Positions 8,181 to 16,743 of a stretch of 58,907 nucleotides of DNA are shown here, in pieces. The stretch comes from Campylobacter sp. (GTDB lineage Bacteria; Campylobacterota; Campylobacteria; Campylobacterales; Campylobacteraceae). The notes beneath the pieces are model-generated. The model had not been told where the DNA came from and did not search any database. It saw only the letters and a program-made list of their open reading frames with translations. The position numbers and the translations under genes are program-made. Each line of letters begins with the position of its first letter. The first letter of the stretch is position 1. Location: assembly GCA_017934385.1 (NCBI GenBank), contig JAGBJQ010000053.1:1-58907 (forward strand), given 5' to 3'.

Positions 8181-10509
8181 TATTGCCTCCGATTTTTTCG
8201 ATTTTTACGGCTTTGTAGCGCGAATTTACAAAAATATTTTGCGTAGGGATTTTTGCGTCGAAATATCCTAGATAAATTCCGTGAAATTTATCGTCAAATT
8301 TGACTTTAATTACGATTTTTTCGCCCTCACACTCGATTTTTACCATATCGTTTAGAGCCAAATTTAGCTCTTGCGCGATTTGCGGGTGCATAAATATCGC
8401 GCCACTTTCGCCAAGAGCTGCGCTAATGCCGGTAAAGGCGTTAAACTGGTGAAGCGGGTTTGCTTCATAGATTAAAATTTCGCCATTTTTAGCGCAAATC
8501 TCATCTGAAACAAAAATGTCAAATTTATCAGCATTTGGCGAAATTTGGCGGTTTTGCAGAGCGTATCCACGGTGATTTTCCCCGCAGTTGTCGTAAAAAT
8601 TCTCTAAATCATCAAATTTGATTTTTTCGAAATACTCGCCCAAATTTGGCGTGTATGAAATCGCGAAAGGGGCATTAATGCCAAGGGCGTTTGCGATATC
8701 GTTTAGCTCGTATCCGCCGTATGCCAATGCCGCATTTGTTGGCACTACGCGCTTGTCGTAGTTGGTAAATGTGCCCTCTTGCTGCACTAGGCTAGGCGCA
8801 TGTAAATCTGCCTCAATCACGCCAAATTTAAAATCGCCGTCCTCGTTGTATCCTAAAATCTCGCCAGCTCCTTTCTCACCAAGGTTGCAGATTAGCGCCA
8901 CGCCAAGGCTATTTGTGCGAGGCGGTATGATTAAGACACTAAAATTCGTGTATCGCTCAACCATGCCAAGCAATCTCGCAAGGGTGTCAGCGCGCGGGTG
9001 TTTGATAAAATCCTCGCCGATGATTAGGGCGGGATTTTTGGCGTTTTGGCAAATTTCGCGGAGGGCATTTTCGTCTAAATTTAGGTTTTTTGCGAAATTT
9101 GAAACTTTATTTTCGCCTGAAATTTCAAAATTTGCGCCCAGTTTTTTATCCAGCCACTCTGGCATTTGCGCGCCAAAATTTTGTAAAATCCATAGCAAAA
9201 TTTCAGCTTCCAAACCCGCCTTGTGCTGGCATGAGATGAGATTTTTGCCAAATGCGTCTAGCCCGCTATCACGCACGGCGTGAAAATACAGAGCGCGCGA
9301 TTTTTGCACTTTTAGGGCGTTATTTAGCGCATAAGCCAAATTTGGCGCGTCCGAGCGCAAAAAACTGCCAGCACACACGATAAAATCGCTATTTCGCACG
9401 GCTTGTTCGCTCCCGCTGTATAATTTCATACCGCTATATTCGCTAAAATTTCGCAAAAAATCTTGATATCTTTTGGCCTCAAAGTTTATCAAATTTAGGT
9501 CAAATTTTTCGCGCAAAAGCTCTAAAATTCGCGCTTCCTCGTTTGTTATGAAGCTGTTAAATTTGATATTTTTGATAACGCCGGTTTTTATTTTTTCTAC
9601 AATTTCATTAAATTTGGCTTCATTTTTAACCGCGTTTTCGTTCGAAAAATCCCAGCCAAAGCGCGCCCCAGCGTGAAGAGGGGCAAAATTTATATCGCTA
9701 GTAACTCTGTAAATTTTCTCGCCCCCATCTCTTATAGATTTGCGTTTTACCTCGTAAAAAAGCAGTTCGCAATCGCTCGTGTGCGGGTTAGAGGCTGGTA
9801 TTTTGCGAAGCTCCCAAGCATTTGAGCTGTATTTAAACGCACTCACGCTTAGTGCGCCAGTAGGGCACGCGGCCGCGCACTCGCCGTAATTTACGCAATC
9901 ATCATTATCGCTAACGCGCGCGATTAGGCTTTTTTGCATTTTATTTAGCACGGCGTAGGCGTCTTTTGGCATGCTATCTTTTAAATTTGGACTTAGTGGC
10001 TCGCTCTGGCGCGCTACTAGTTTAAAGGCATCAAATCCAAGGCGATCTTTGGCGGTTTTTATGCAGCGTTCGCACACAATGCAAAGGCTAGGATCGTAGC
10101 TCAAAAACCCCCAATCCTCTACCTTTTTCGCGCTATCAATCACGGCGAAGGATTGAGCGCTAACGCGCATTTGCTGGGTTAGGTTTTGCAATTCGCACTC
10201 GCCACTTTTATCGCATACACCACACTCCAATGGGTGATTTATACAATAAACCTGCATTATGGCGTTGCGCTCTTTGCTTAAATTTGGCGAGTTTGTGATT
10301 ACGCTCATGCCCTCTTTTGCCTTGGCGTTACAGCTATAAACCACCTTTTCATCGGCTTCGACCATACACAGCCTGCACGCTAGCGTGGGCGACGCGCCAT
10401 GCAGGTAGCATAGAGTCGGGATATAAATCCCATTTTCGCGCGCGATTTCTAAAATGCTCTGCCCTTCGCTAAATTCGCAAATTTGTCCGTCAATTGTAAT
10501 TTTTGCCAT
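8173..10509 (-). CDS. nuoG: Complex I large iron-sulfur subunit G
   Basis: 778 residues. The N-terminal [2Fe-2S] domain uses C34, C45, C48 and C60. The N3 [4Fe-4S] site is H92, C96, C99, C105. A further cluster has C143, C146 and C149 plus the cysteine of CPTG at 215. The rest is a diverged molybdopterin-oxidoreductase fold that does not bind molybdenum in complex I. At 205-215 a second ferredoxin-like motif has Tyr208 where a cysteine would stand. NuoG normally takes electrons from NuoE/NuoF. Those are absent here, so it probably receives them through the two small replacement proteins encoded just upstream. The start overlaps the preceding gene by 1 base. Confidence 0.93.
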   Translation of the reverse strand: MAKITIDGQICEFSEGQSILEIARENGIYIPTLCYLHGASPTLACRLCMVEADEKVVYSCNAKAKEGMSVITNSPNLSKERNAIMQVYCINHPLECGVCDKSGECELQNLTQQMRVSAQSFAVIDSAKKVEDWGFLSYDPSLCIVCERCIKTAKDRLGFDAFKLVARQSEPLSPNLKDSMPKDAYAVLNKMQKSLIARVSDNDDCVNYGECAAACPTGALSVSAFKYSSNAWELRKIPASNPHTSDCELLFYEVKRKSIRDGGEKIYRVTSDINFAPLHAGARFGWDFSNENAVKNEAKFNEIVEKIKTGVIKNIKFNSFITNEEARILELLREKFDLNLINFEAKRYQDFLRNFSEYSGMKLYSGSEQAVRNSDFIVCAGSFLRSDAPNLAYALNNALKVQKSRALYFHAVRDSGLDAFGKNLISCQHKAGLEAEILLWILQNFGAQMPEWLDKKLGANFEISGENKVSNFAKNLNLDENALREICQNAKNPALIIGEDFIKHPRADTLARLLGMVERYTNFSVLIIPPRTNSLGVALICNLGEKGAGEILGYNEDGDFKFGVIEADLHAPSLVQQEGTFTNYDKRVVPTNAALAYGGYELNDIANALGINAPFAISYTPNLGEYFEKIKFDDLENFYDNCGENHRGYALQNRQISPNADKFDIFVSDEICAKNGEILIYEANPLHQFNAFTGISAALGESGAIFMHPQIAQELNLALNDMVKIECEGEKIVIKVKFDDKFHGIYLGYFDAKIPTQNIFVNSRYKAVKIEKIGGNNE

Positions 10510-11216
10510 TAAACCCTGCTTATTTTGGCTATTTCGAAGTCATAGCCACTGAAATTTTCTCCCCCAAAACCAAGTCTTGCGACCGTGCCTTTTAAATTTG
10601 CGTCTAACTCAAATTTGCGTTTTACGCTAAAATTTGGCGTGCTTATCTCGCACATGTCGCCGTCTTTGATCTTTGCGACCATGCTAAAATACGCCCCACC
10701 GACGAATTTATCATCGAGGCTGTGTTTGAAAACCACGGCGCCGTCGAAGTTTTCTAACTCTTTTAGCTCGGTTAATTCCTGCTTTTGAGGGCAAAATTCC
10801 TCGCCATTTAGGCGCAAAATTTTAAATTTATACTCATCTTGTAAAAGCGATAAAAATGTTTGGATATTTTCTTTGTCGCTGTGAGTATCGATAAGAGCGT
10901 CATCTATAATGAGGATTTCGCAACCACTCAAAAATTCGCTCAAAACCTCGATTTCCTCGTCTCCGACATTGCTCTCTGCGCTCATAAACGCATCGTCTAA
11001 ATCCTCAAAAAACGCCTTTTGCGTGGCGTTCAAATTTGGCAAACTCATACACAAAAGCGCCAAAATATAGCCCTGTGCGCCGATTTCACATTTGATTAAA
11101 TTTTCATAACCCTCATCTTGCAGGGCAGAAAGGGTTAAAATTTCATCATCTTTAAATTTTTCACATAAATTTGGTGCTTGCAATCTTAGCAAAGAAGCGC
11201 AATTTAGTATTTTCAT
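10509..11216 (-). CDS. Campylobacterota-specific complex I protein in the nuoF position (Cj1574c-like)
   Basis: 235 residues occupying the slot where nuoF stands in other bacteria. No NADH- or FMN-binding glycine-rich loop and no iron-sulfur cysteine set of NuoF can be seen. Acidic residues are abundant (for example DEEIEVLSEFLSGCEILIIDDALID). I recall that the C. jejuni counterpart, Cj1574c, is needed for complex I activity with flavodoxin as the electron donor instead of NADH. A similar role here is inferred from position, since I can identify no known domain. It overlaps nuoG by 1 base and the upstream small gene by 4 bases. Confidence 0.8.
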   Translation of the reverse strand: MKILNCASLLRLQAPNLCEKFKDDEILTLSALQDEGYENLIKCEIGAQGYILALLCMSLPNLNATQKAFFEDLDDAFMSAESNVGDEEIEVLSEFLSGCEILIIDDALIDTHSDKENIQTFLSLLQDEYKFKILRLNGEEFCPQKQELTELKELENFDGAVVFKHSLDDKFVGGAYFSMVAKIKDGDMCEISTPNFSVKRKFELDANLKGTVARLGFGGENFSGYDFEIAKISRV

Positions 11217-11443
11217 TTTTTTCCTTTTCTAGCGACTATCATCCAGTCGGCTTGGTTGTATCTAAGTGAGTTTAAAAGTGTCGAATTTAGCCCTTCCACG
11301 AGGTTTGCGCTGGCTTTGATTTGGTCGAATTCGCCCATTTCAAAGATAAAAATCATAGTCTCGTTTGGGGCAGAGTTTTTTAAAATTTCCCCCATGCGGT
11401 TTAGGAAATTTCCTCGTAAATGGCGCAAATCGTATCGTTTCAT
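11213..11443 (-). CDS. Small complex I-associated protein in the nuoE position (Cj1575c-like)
   Basis: 76 residues, starting MKRYDLRHLRGNFLNRMG. It stands between nuoD and the nuoF-position gene and overlaps both by 4 bases. It lacks the four cysteines of the NuoE [2Fe-2S] cluster and is half the length of NuoE, so it is not a truncated NuoE. C. jejuni has a short gene of this type (Cj1575c) at the same place. Its function is unknown. Position suggests a structural or docking role in the flavodoxin-fed version of complex I. Confidence 0.8.
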   Translation of the reverse strand: MKRYDLRHLRGNFLNRMGEILKNSAPNETMIFIFEMGEFDQIKASANLVEGLNSTLLNSLRYNQADWMIVARKGKK

Positions 11444-12666
11444 CGATCCACCTCGCCAAGAAGTATGTTTGAACTACCGATTATCGCGGCTGCGTCGGCT
11501 AGGTAGTGGCCTGGCAGTATTTCTTCATACAGCGCGCAGTGCCAAAAGCTAGGCGTGCGCACTTTGAGCCGATACGGGCGCGAATCCCCGGTAGAGTAAA
11601 TGTAGTATCCAAGCTCGCCCTTTGGGGTCTCGGTAGCGTGATAAATCTCGCCAGCAGGGGGTTTTAGCCCCTGCGTAATTAGGACAAAATGTTGCATTAG
11701 CGAGTAGTTTTGCGTCATAATTTGCTCTTTGCTAGGGCTTACAAATTCTGGATTATCGGCTAAAATTCCAGCTGGCGAGCTTTTATACAGCCCCACACAC
11801 TGGCGCAAAATTTTAAGGCTTTCCTTCATTTCAGCGATATAGCATTTATACCTAGCGTAGCAATCCCCAGCGTTCGCGTAAGGCACATCGAAGTCTAGCT
11901 CGTCGTAGATGAGATAAGGCTCCTCTTTTCTGATATCCCATTTATGCCCGCTAGCCCTTAGCATGACGCCAGAACAGCCCAAATTTAGGGCGTCTTCTTT
12001 GGAGATTACACCGACATCTTGGGTGCGCAAAAGCCAAATTCTATTATTATCTAGCAAATCTTCAAATTCTTTAATATCATTTGGGAAATCATCGCAAAAG
12101 CTAAGCATTTCCTCGCACCAAAGCTCAGGCAAATCCACAAAAACGCCACCGATTTTTATGCTGTTGTGCGTTAGCCTTGCGCCGCAGTATTTTTCTATCA
12201 AATCCAATACATGCTCGCGCGAGCGAAAGCAGTATAAAAACACGCTCATAGCCCCGATATCTAGGGCGTGCGTGCCCAAAAAAAGCAGGTGAGAGCTAAT
12301 GCGATTTAGCTCTAATAAAATCGTGCGAATGATCTGGGCTCTGCGTGGCACCTCAATACCGCATAATTTTTCCACAGTAGCGCAAAATCCGTAGTTATTC
12401 GCGCTTGCTGCGATATAATCCATGCGATCAGTTACTGGCACAAATTCGCTATAAATCATATTTTCTGCCATTTTTTCCACGCCTCGGTGCATGAAGCCAA
12501 CCTCTGGGCGTGCGCGCACGATTAGCTCGCCGTCGAGTTCTAAGACTAATTTTAGCTGACCATGCGCGCTAGGGTGTTGGGGGCCGAAATTTAGTATCAT
12601 ATTGCCTCCGACGCGCGTAAATTCGGTATTTTCGAAAAATGGTCTAAGTTTGGTCGGTTTTTGCAT
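11440..12666 (-). CDS. nuoD: Complex I 49-kDa-type subunit D
   Basis: 408 residues. Typical stretches are NFGPQHPSAHGQLKLVLELD, PEVGFMHRGVEKMAEN, YPQ-free DYIAASANNYGFC and the C-terminal DPVxG-like end replaced by DAAAIIGSSNILLGEVDR. Together with NuoB it forms the quinone-binding pocket; the first histidines of the HPSAHG loop touch the quinone. It is a separate gene from nuoC, unlike the fused E. coli NuoCD. It starts at ATG 12666, overlapping the nuoC stop by 1 base. Confidence 0.95.
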   Translation of the reverse strand: MQKPTKLRPFFENTEFTRVGGNMILNFGPQHPSAHGQLKLVLELDGELIVRARPEVGFMHRGVEKMAENMIYSEFVPVTDRMDYIAASANNYGFCATVEKLCGIEVPRRAQIIRTILLELNRISSHLLFLGTHALDIGAMSVFLYCFRSREHVLDLIEKYCGARLTHNSIKIGGVFVDLPELWCEEMLSFCDDFPNDIKEFEDLLDNNRIWLLRTQDVGVISKEDALNLGCSGVMLRASGHKWDIRKEEPYLIYDELDFDVPYANAGDCYARYKCYIAEMKESLKILRQCVGLYKSSPAGILADNPEFVSPSKEQIMTQNYSLMQHFVLITQGLKPPAGEIYHATETPKGELGYYIYSTGDSRPYRLKVRTPSFWHCALYEEILPGHYLADAAAIIGSSNILLGEVDR

Positions 12667-13466
12667 TATTTTCTCTCTGTTATGATTTTGTGTGCGCCGC
12701 GTTTGGCCTTTTTGATGAAGCGCACTCCGCCAGATTCTTGATATTCTTGCGCGCTAGCTTTGCTCGGTCTAGCCTCGCCGTAAGGGGTCTCGTGATTTAT
12801 GCGCGAGAAATTAAAGGTATCTTTGTCATCAACCATAGCCGAATCGCGGTTTTCCTCGCCGATTAATTCTCTATTTTCGCGCCAGAAAATTTTATCCACC
12901 TCATACCATTTGGCAAATTCATCGCCTTGGAGCGGATATGATTTCAAAAGTGGGTGGCCAAACCAGTCATTTGGCATTAAAATTCGCCCCAAATTTGGGT
13001 GGCCTGCAATCCATACCCCCATCATATCGTATAATTCACGCTCCGCCCAGTTCGCGCTTTTAAAAATACCTGTCGCGCTTGGCAGATACTCGCCAGTTTT
13101 TACGAAGCATTTGGCTCTCATACGGCGGGTTCTGTGTATGTCAAGCAACTGATAAAAGACCTCGATTCCGCCACTTTTAGCTATGAAATCAACCCCGCTT
13201 AGCTCGCATAAAATTTCATATCCTAGCTCTTTGCATGCTTGAAGCGCAGGCAAAATTTCATCTTTTTGCGTGTAAATTACAAGGGTGTCAAATTCGACAT
13301 AAGCGTTTAAAATTTCAAATTTGGCTAAATTTGATAAATTTTCAAAATCATCGCTAAATTTGGAATTTTTCGGGTCAAATTTTTCACTTTTTTTGGGGAC
13401 GAAAAATCTATCGTTGTAGTAGTTTTTCGCGCTTTTATCGCCCTTTGGTGTGTATTTTCTCATCAA
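12666..13466 (-). CDS. nuoC: Complex I 30-kDa-type subunit C
   Basis: 266 residues. The conserved complex1_30kDa domain occupies about residues 50-200, with the family motif [24 protein letters not shown]. Extra charged N- and C-terminal extensions make it longer than the usual 170-220 residues. It is a peripheral-arm structural subunit binding NuoD. It overlaps nuoB by 4 bases. Confidence 0.93.
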   Translation of the reverse strand: MMRKYTPKGDKSAKNYYNDRFFVPKKSEKFDPKNSKFSDDFENLSNLAKFEILNAYVEFDTLVIYTQKDEILPALQACKELGYEILCELSGVDFIAKSGGIEVFYQLLDIHRTRRMRAKCFVKTGEYLPSATGIFKSANWAERELYDMMGVWIAGHPNLGRILMPNDWFGHPLLKSYPLQGDEFAKWYEVDKIFWRENRELIGEENRDSAMVDDKDTFNFSRINHETPYGEARPSKASAQEYQESGGVRFIKKAKRGAHKIITERK

Positions 13467-13972
13467 ATCAGCCTTTTTGGTTTTTGCGTTCTGTTTGCTC
13501 TTTCACGACGGATTTTTTTCTGCAAAATCATCAGCGCAAACTGCAATGTCTCTGGTCTGGGCGCACAGCCTGGCAGGTAAATATCCACAGGCACCACTCT
13601 ATCGCAGCCCTGAACCGTGGCGTATGTGTTAAACATACCGCCTGTATTTGCGCAAGAACCCATTGAAATCACCCATTTTGGCTCAGGCATCGCGTCATAT
13701 AGTCTGCGGGTGAATTCGGCGTGTTTTTTCGTAAGTGTGCCTGCGATTATCATCACATCGGCTTGTTTGGCTGAGGCGCGAAAAATCGTCCCAAACCTGT
13801 CGAAATCATACCTGCCAGCGCCTGAGGCCATCATCTCTATCGCGCAACACGCTAGTCCATAGGTCATAGCCCACAGCGAATTTGACCTGCCCCAATTTAT
13901 CAGCTTATCGGCAGTGGTAAGCACGATAGGAAGGCCATTTTCTTTGGTGTAGTCTATTTTGTGCTCTGCCAT
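13463..13972 (-). CDS. nuoB: Complex I subunit B, cluster N2 protein
   Basis: 169 residues from the ATG at 13972-13970 ([15 protein letters not shown]). This start is preferred over a frame extending to 14083 because the extension runs deep into nuoA and resembles no NuoB. The N2 [4Fe-4S] ligands are the adjacent pair C42-C43 plus C107 and C136. N2 is the last cluster before quinone. The gene overlaps the end of nuoA by 19 bases. Confidence 0.94.
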   Translation of the reverse strand: MAEHKIDYTKENGLPIVLTTADKLINWGRSNSLWAMTYGLACCAIEMMASGAGRYDFDRFGTIFRASAKQADVMIIAGTLTKKHAEFTRRLYDAMPEPKWVISMGSCANTGGMFNTYATVQGCDRVVPVDIYLPGCAPRPETLQFALMILQKKIRRERANRTQKPKRLI

Positions 13973-14343
13973 GAAAGCGCTCCTTTTTTCCACGCATAAA
14001 CAAATCCCACGCCAAGCAATGCGATGAATAAAATCATCTCGGCAAATCCAAACGCGCCTAAGAGTTTGAAATTCACCGCCCACGGAAACATAAAAATAAT
14101 CTCAACATCAAAAAGTATAAACAAAACAGCGACTATGTAAAAGTGTGAATTTATCGAATTTGGCTGTTTTACGGCCTCTGGGCCTGCTTCGTAAAAATCA
14201 TTTTTCAATCTCTCATCATTGCGATTGGCGAGTTTTTTGCTGATAATCGAGCTTAATTTTACGGTGAGTGAAAACACGCAAAACGCCAAAATAAACATAA
14301 TAAAAATGCCTAAATATGACGAATCGTTTGGAAGTCTTGACAT
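13954..14343 (-). CDS. nuoA: Complex I membrane subunit A, first gene of the operon
   Basis: 129 residues with three membrane helices. The family hallmark is the loop [20 protein letters not shown] followed by [20 protein letters not shown]. It begins at ATG 14343 behind an AAGGT ribosome binding site. No minus-strand gene precedes it, so the operon promoter must lie in the 207-base spacer shared with the divergent phosphate transporter gene. Confidence 0.94.
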   Translation of the reverse strand: MSRLPNDSSYLGIFIMFILAFCVFSLTVKLSSIISKKLANRNDERLKNDFYEAGPEAVKQPNSINSHFYIVAVLFILFDVEIIFMFPWAVNFKLLGAFGFAEMILFIALLGVGFVYAWKKGALSWQSTK

Positions 14344-14373
14344 TTTTTACCTTAAATTTGAAAATTTGGCTTA

Positions 14374-14382
14374 ATTTTATCA
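14374..14382 (-). promoter_or_regulatory. Probable sigma70 extended -10 for the nuo operon
   Basis: On the minus strand this reads TGATAAAAT, an extended -10 element of the kind Campylobacter uses without a clear -35 box. It is about 31 bases upstream of the nuoA start and lies in T/A-rich DNA. Other A/T hexamers nearby could serve, so the exact site is uncertain. Confidence 0.45.
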
Positions 14383-14510
14383 TTTTATGATTTATCAAAT
14401 CTTACTTTGCATTTTAAATAAGCTTTTTCATAAAAATTTAAGAAAAAAGATAAAAAATGTCAATATAAATTTTGCCCCCGTTTTTTAGTTTTTTTTAAAT
14501 GGATAAAGGG

Positions 14511-14516
14511 TAGAAT
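14511..14516 (+). promoter_or_regulatory. Probable -10 box for the phosphate transporter gene
   Basis: TAGAAT lies 34 bases before the TTG start and is preceded by long T-runs (14480-14507), as expected for Campylobacter sigma70 promoters. Confidence 0.45.
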
Positions 14517-14550
14517 TGAGAGGTTATTTTTAAATTTTTGGGGATAAATT

Positions 14551-16113
14551 TTGAAAACACAAAAAATCAACCTCCTTTTAATCGGCATAACTCTTGGCGC
14601 ACTGATTTATTTTTTTATTTGGGGTTTTGGATTTATAGGAAATGCTAATAAACTAATCTTCGTAATCTCCGTATTTTTGGGCGTTTTCATGGCGTTTAAC
14701 ATCGGCGGAAACGATGTGGCAAATAGCTTTGGCACAAGCGTGGGAAGCGGGACGCTGACTATCACGCAAGCCCTATGTATCGCGGCTGTGTTTGAAGCAA
14801 GTGGCGCAATCATCGCTGGCGGCGAGGTTACGGCGTCGATTAGAAGCGGGATTATTGATTTTGGCGGCTCTCACATACACCCGAGCGATTTTATTTATAT
14901 TATGATGAGTGCGCTTTTTGCGGCTGGGGCGTGGCTACTTTTCGCTAGCAAGCACGGACTTCCGGTTTCGACCACACACGCGATTGTAGGCGGAATTGTG
15001 GGTTCTGGCGTAACGCTTGGATTTTTGATGAATAATCCTGAAATTTCAGCCCTAAGCTTAGTCCAATGGGGCAAAATCGGCAAAATCGCCAGTTCATGGG
15101 TGCTCTCGCCACTTCTTGGAGGATTGATTTCGTATGGGGTGTTTTGGCTGATTAAGCACTATATTTTGGATTATAACAAATACGCGCAAATTCGCATTGA
15201 CCGCATAAAACGCGAAAAAAAGGCACTTCGCAAACTACACAAAAAAACATTTGAAACGCTCGATGATATCCAAAAAATCGCCTACGCTGAGGCTGTCAAT
15301 CACGATATTTACGCTATGAAAGACCCTGATTTTGATCCGAGCGAGCTAGATAGCGATTATTATAAAAAAATCGTAAATTTGGATAGGAAAAAAGAGGGCT
15401 TAAAATCGCATAGAGCGCTAGAATTTGGAATTCCAGCCGTGGCAGGGATTGGGGCGTTTGTAGTTTCGTCTATGCTGATTTTTAAGGGACTTCAAAATTT
15501 AGATCTAGGACTAAGCGATATTCACAACTACCTAATTATCGGCATGGTCACGGTGGTAACTTGGCTTTTGATGTTTATTTTCGCCAAGACTTTGCGCAGG
15601 TCAGATCTGCATAAATCGACATTTTTGATGTTTAGCTGGTTGCAGGTCTTAACAGCGTGCGGATTTGCCTTTTCGCACGGCTCGAACGATATCGCAAACG
15701 CCGTAGGGCCGTTTGCTGCGATACTTGATACGCTTGCGAGTGGTTCGATTAACGGCGATAGCCCTGTGCCGCCGCAAATCATGGTAATGTTTGCCGTAGC
15801 GCTTATCGTAGGGCTTTGGTTTGTAGGAAAAGAGGTAATCGCCACCGTGGGGACGAATCTGACCGAGATACACCCTGCCTCTGGATTTAGCGCGGAGCTA
15901 GCCAGCGCAATCGTAGTCATGGTAGCCTCTGTGCTAGGGCTTCCGATTTCATCGACGCATGTGTTAATCGGCGCGATTTTGGGAATCGGCGTAGTCAATG
16001 GCAACACAAACTGGTTTTTGATGAAGCCAATAGGGCTAGCGTGGATTATCACACTTCCTGCCTCATCGCTTTTAGCCGCGGTGATGTTTATAGTTTTAAG
16101 GCATGTGATTTAA
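14551..16113 (+). CDS. pit: PiT-family inorganic phosphate transporter
   Basis: 520 residues from a TTG start (MKTQKINLLLIG). It carries the two inverted PiT signatures, GGNDVANSF near residues 53-60 and GSNDIANAVG near 377-386, each holding the Asn-Asp pair used for phosphate binding. About ten membrane helices flank a charged cytoplasmic loop at about residues 210-300. It imports phosphate with a cation. It stands alone, divergent from nuoA, and is followed by a repeat-rich non-coding stretch. Confidence 0.93.
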   Translation: MKTQKINLLLIGITLGALIYFFIWGFGFIGNANKLIFVISVFLGVFMAFNIGGNDVANSFGTSVGSGTLTITQALCIAAVFEASGAIIAGGEVTASIRSGIIDFGGSHIHPSDFIYIMMSALFAAGAWLLFASKHGLPVSTTHAIVGGIVGSGVTLGFLMNNPEISALSLVQWGKIGKIASSWVLSPLLGGLISYGVFWLIKHYILDYNKYAQIRIDRIKREKKALRKLHKKTFETLDDIQKIAYAEAVNHDIYAMKDPDFDPSELDSDYYKKIVNLDRKKEGLKSHRALEFGIPAVAGIGAFVVSSMLIFKGLQNLDLGLSDIHNYLIIGMVTVVTWLLMFIFAKTLRRSDLHKSTFLMFSWLQVLTACGFAFSHGSNDIANAVGPFAAILDTLASGSINGDSPVPPQIMVMFAVALIVGLWFVGKEVIATVGTNLTEIHPASGFSAELASAIVVMVASVLGLPISSTHVLIGAILGIGVVNGNTNWFLMKPIGLAWIITLPASSLLAAVMFIVLRHVI

Positions 16114-16153
16114 GATTTGCGTTTGGTGGCAAATTTTCTAAATTTGGTAAATT

Positions 16154-16187
16154 TGTCATTGCGAGGCGATTTATCGCCGAAGCAATC
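16154..16187 (+). repeat. Palindromic repeat, copy 1
   Basis: Starts TGTCATTGCGAGG and ends GAAGCAATC. The outer arms ATTGC and GCAAT are complementary, and the inner GGCGAT/ATCGCC forms a second perfect stem, so the unit folds as one long hairpin. Head-to-tail with copy 2, 33 bases away. Confidence 0.85.
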
Positions 16188-16220
16188 TACGAAATCAAAA
16201 TTCCAAATTTGCAAATTCTT

Positions 16221-16258
16221 TGTCATTGCGAGCGAGTGTAACGAGCGAAGCAATCCAG
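16221..16258 (+). repeat. Palindromic repeat, copy 2
   Basis: Same ends as copy 1 (TGTCATTGCGAG ... GAAGCAATCCAG) with a different, less palindromic centre (CGAGTGTAACGAG). Confidence 0.8.
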
Positions 16259-16335
16259 AGAAATTTAAATTCAAAATTCAACCTAAATTTAGCATTGAAC
16301 GATTTTTTAAATTTAACCTGTGCTGCGCTTTTCTC

Positions 16336-16384
16336 GTAAGGGGGAAGGGGGCTTGAATTGCGAGGTCGCGCCCCTTCCCCTTAC
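16336..16384. repeat. G/C-rich inverted repeat
   Basis: The arm GTAAGGGGGAAGGGG at 16336-16350 is complementary to CCCCTTCCCCTTAC at 16371-16384, with one bulged G. This would form a very stable hairpin with a 20-base loop in otherwise AT-rich DNA. It could stop transcription from pit, but no U-tract follows on the plus strand. Confidence 0.6.
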
Positions 16385-16418
16385 AAACCCCCAACCCCCG
16401 ACGACGCTTTACAAGGTG

Positions 16419-16455
16419 GCTAAATTTAGAAAAACTTCGTTTTTCTAAATTTAGC
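16419..16455. repeat. Perfect 17-bp inverted repeat with 3-base loop
   Basis: Bases 16419-16435 are exactly complementary to 16439-16455, leaving a TTC loop. The arm reads GCTAAATTTAGAAAAAC. Half the arm is built from the genome's favourite AAATTT word, but the length and perfect match of the arms are unusual. Could act as a terminator for either convergent gene or be a mobile-repeat end. Confidence 0.75.
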
Positions 16456-16470
16456 TGGTTTTATTTTTAC

Positions 16471-16499
16471 TGAAATGCTTCGCATTTCTTGCAATGACA
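16471..16499 (-). repeat. Palindromic repeat, copy 3 (degenerate)
   Basis: On the minus strand this reads TGTCATTGCAAGAAATGC and then GAAGCATTTCA. It keeps the left end of the repeat, while the right end has diverged from GCAATC to GCATTT. The GAAATGC/GCATTTC pair still makes a perfect stem. Confidence 0.6.
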
Positions 16500-16524
16500 A
16501 ATTGCGCGTAAATTTTGCCAAATT

Positions 16525-16567
16525 TGTCATTGCGAGGAGCTGTGTAACAGCGACGAAGCAATCCAGT
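16525..16567 (+). repeat. Palindromic repeat, copy 4
   Basis: TGTCATTGCGAGG ... GAAGCAATCCAGT with an inner GCTGT/ACAGC stem. The stem sequence differs from copies 1 and 5 but pairs perfectly, a compensatory pattern. Confidence 0.8.
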
Positions 16568-16661
16568 AAAATTTCATCGAGTTTAAATTTTAAAATTTTT
16601 CAAATTTAAAATTTCGGCGCAGTATTATTGGAGTAAAATTTTAAAATTCAATGGTAATTTA

Positions 16662-16698
16662 CTGGATTGCTTCGGCGTTATCACGCCTCGCAATGACA
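16662..16698 (-). repeat. Palindromic repeat, copy 5, opposite orientation
   Basis: On the minus strand it reads TGTCATTGCGAGGCGTGATA and then ACGCCGAAGCAATCCAG. The inner stem is GGCGT/ACGCC. It faces copy 4, so the two together form a larger inverted pair about 95 bases apart. Confidence 0.8.
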
Positions 16699-16714
16699 CA
16701 AAATTTTACGCTCG

Positions 16715-16743
16715 TAGCTTGCACCACATTTTTTGCAATGACA
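16715..16743 (-). repeat. Possible decayed sixth copy of the palindromic repeat
   Basis: The minus strand reads TGTCATTGCAAAAAATGTGG then TGCAAGCTAC. Only the TGTCATTGC end is clearly retained; the rest has decayed. Confidence 0.4.

Noticed and set aside
8762-9283. 173-codon plus-strand frame inside nuoG
   Set aside because: Antisense shadow of nuoG with Ser/Arg/Lys-rich translation and no family resemblance.
13973-14083. N-terminal extension of NuoB
   Set aside because: It lies inside nuoA and adds residues that no NuoB has; the ATG at 13972 gives normal length.
15528-16052. 174-codon minus-strand frame inside the phosphate transporter gene
   Set aside because: Antisense shadow of membrane-helix codons; no ribosome binding site.
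16117-16356. Open frames of 66 and 79 codons downstream of the phosphate transporter gene
   Set aside because: They are translations of the palindromic repeats, have no ribosome binding site and resemble no protein.
16154-16743. CRISPR-like array
   Set aside because: Repeat units occur in both orientations with unequal spacing and variable centres, and there are no spacers of constant length and no cas genes.
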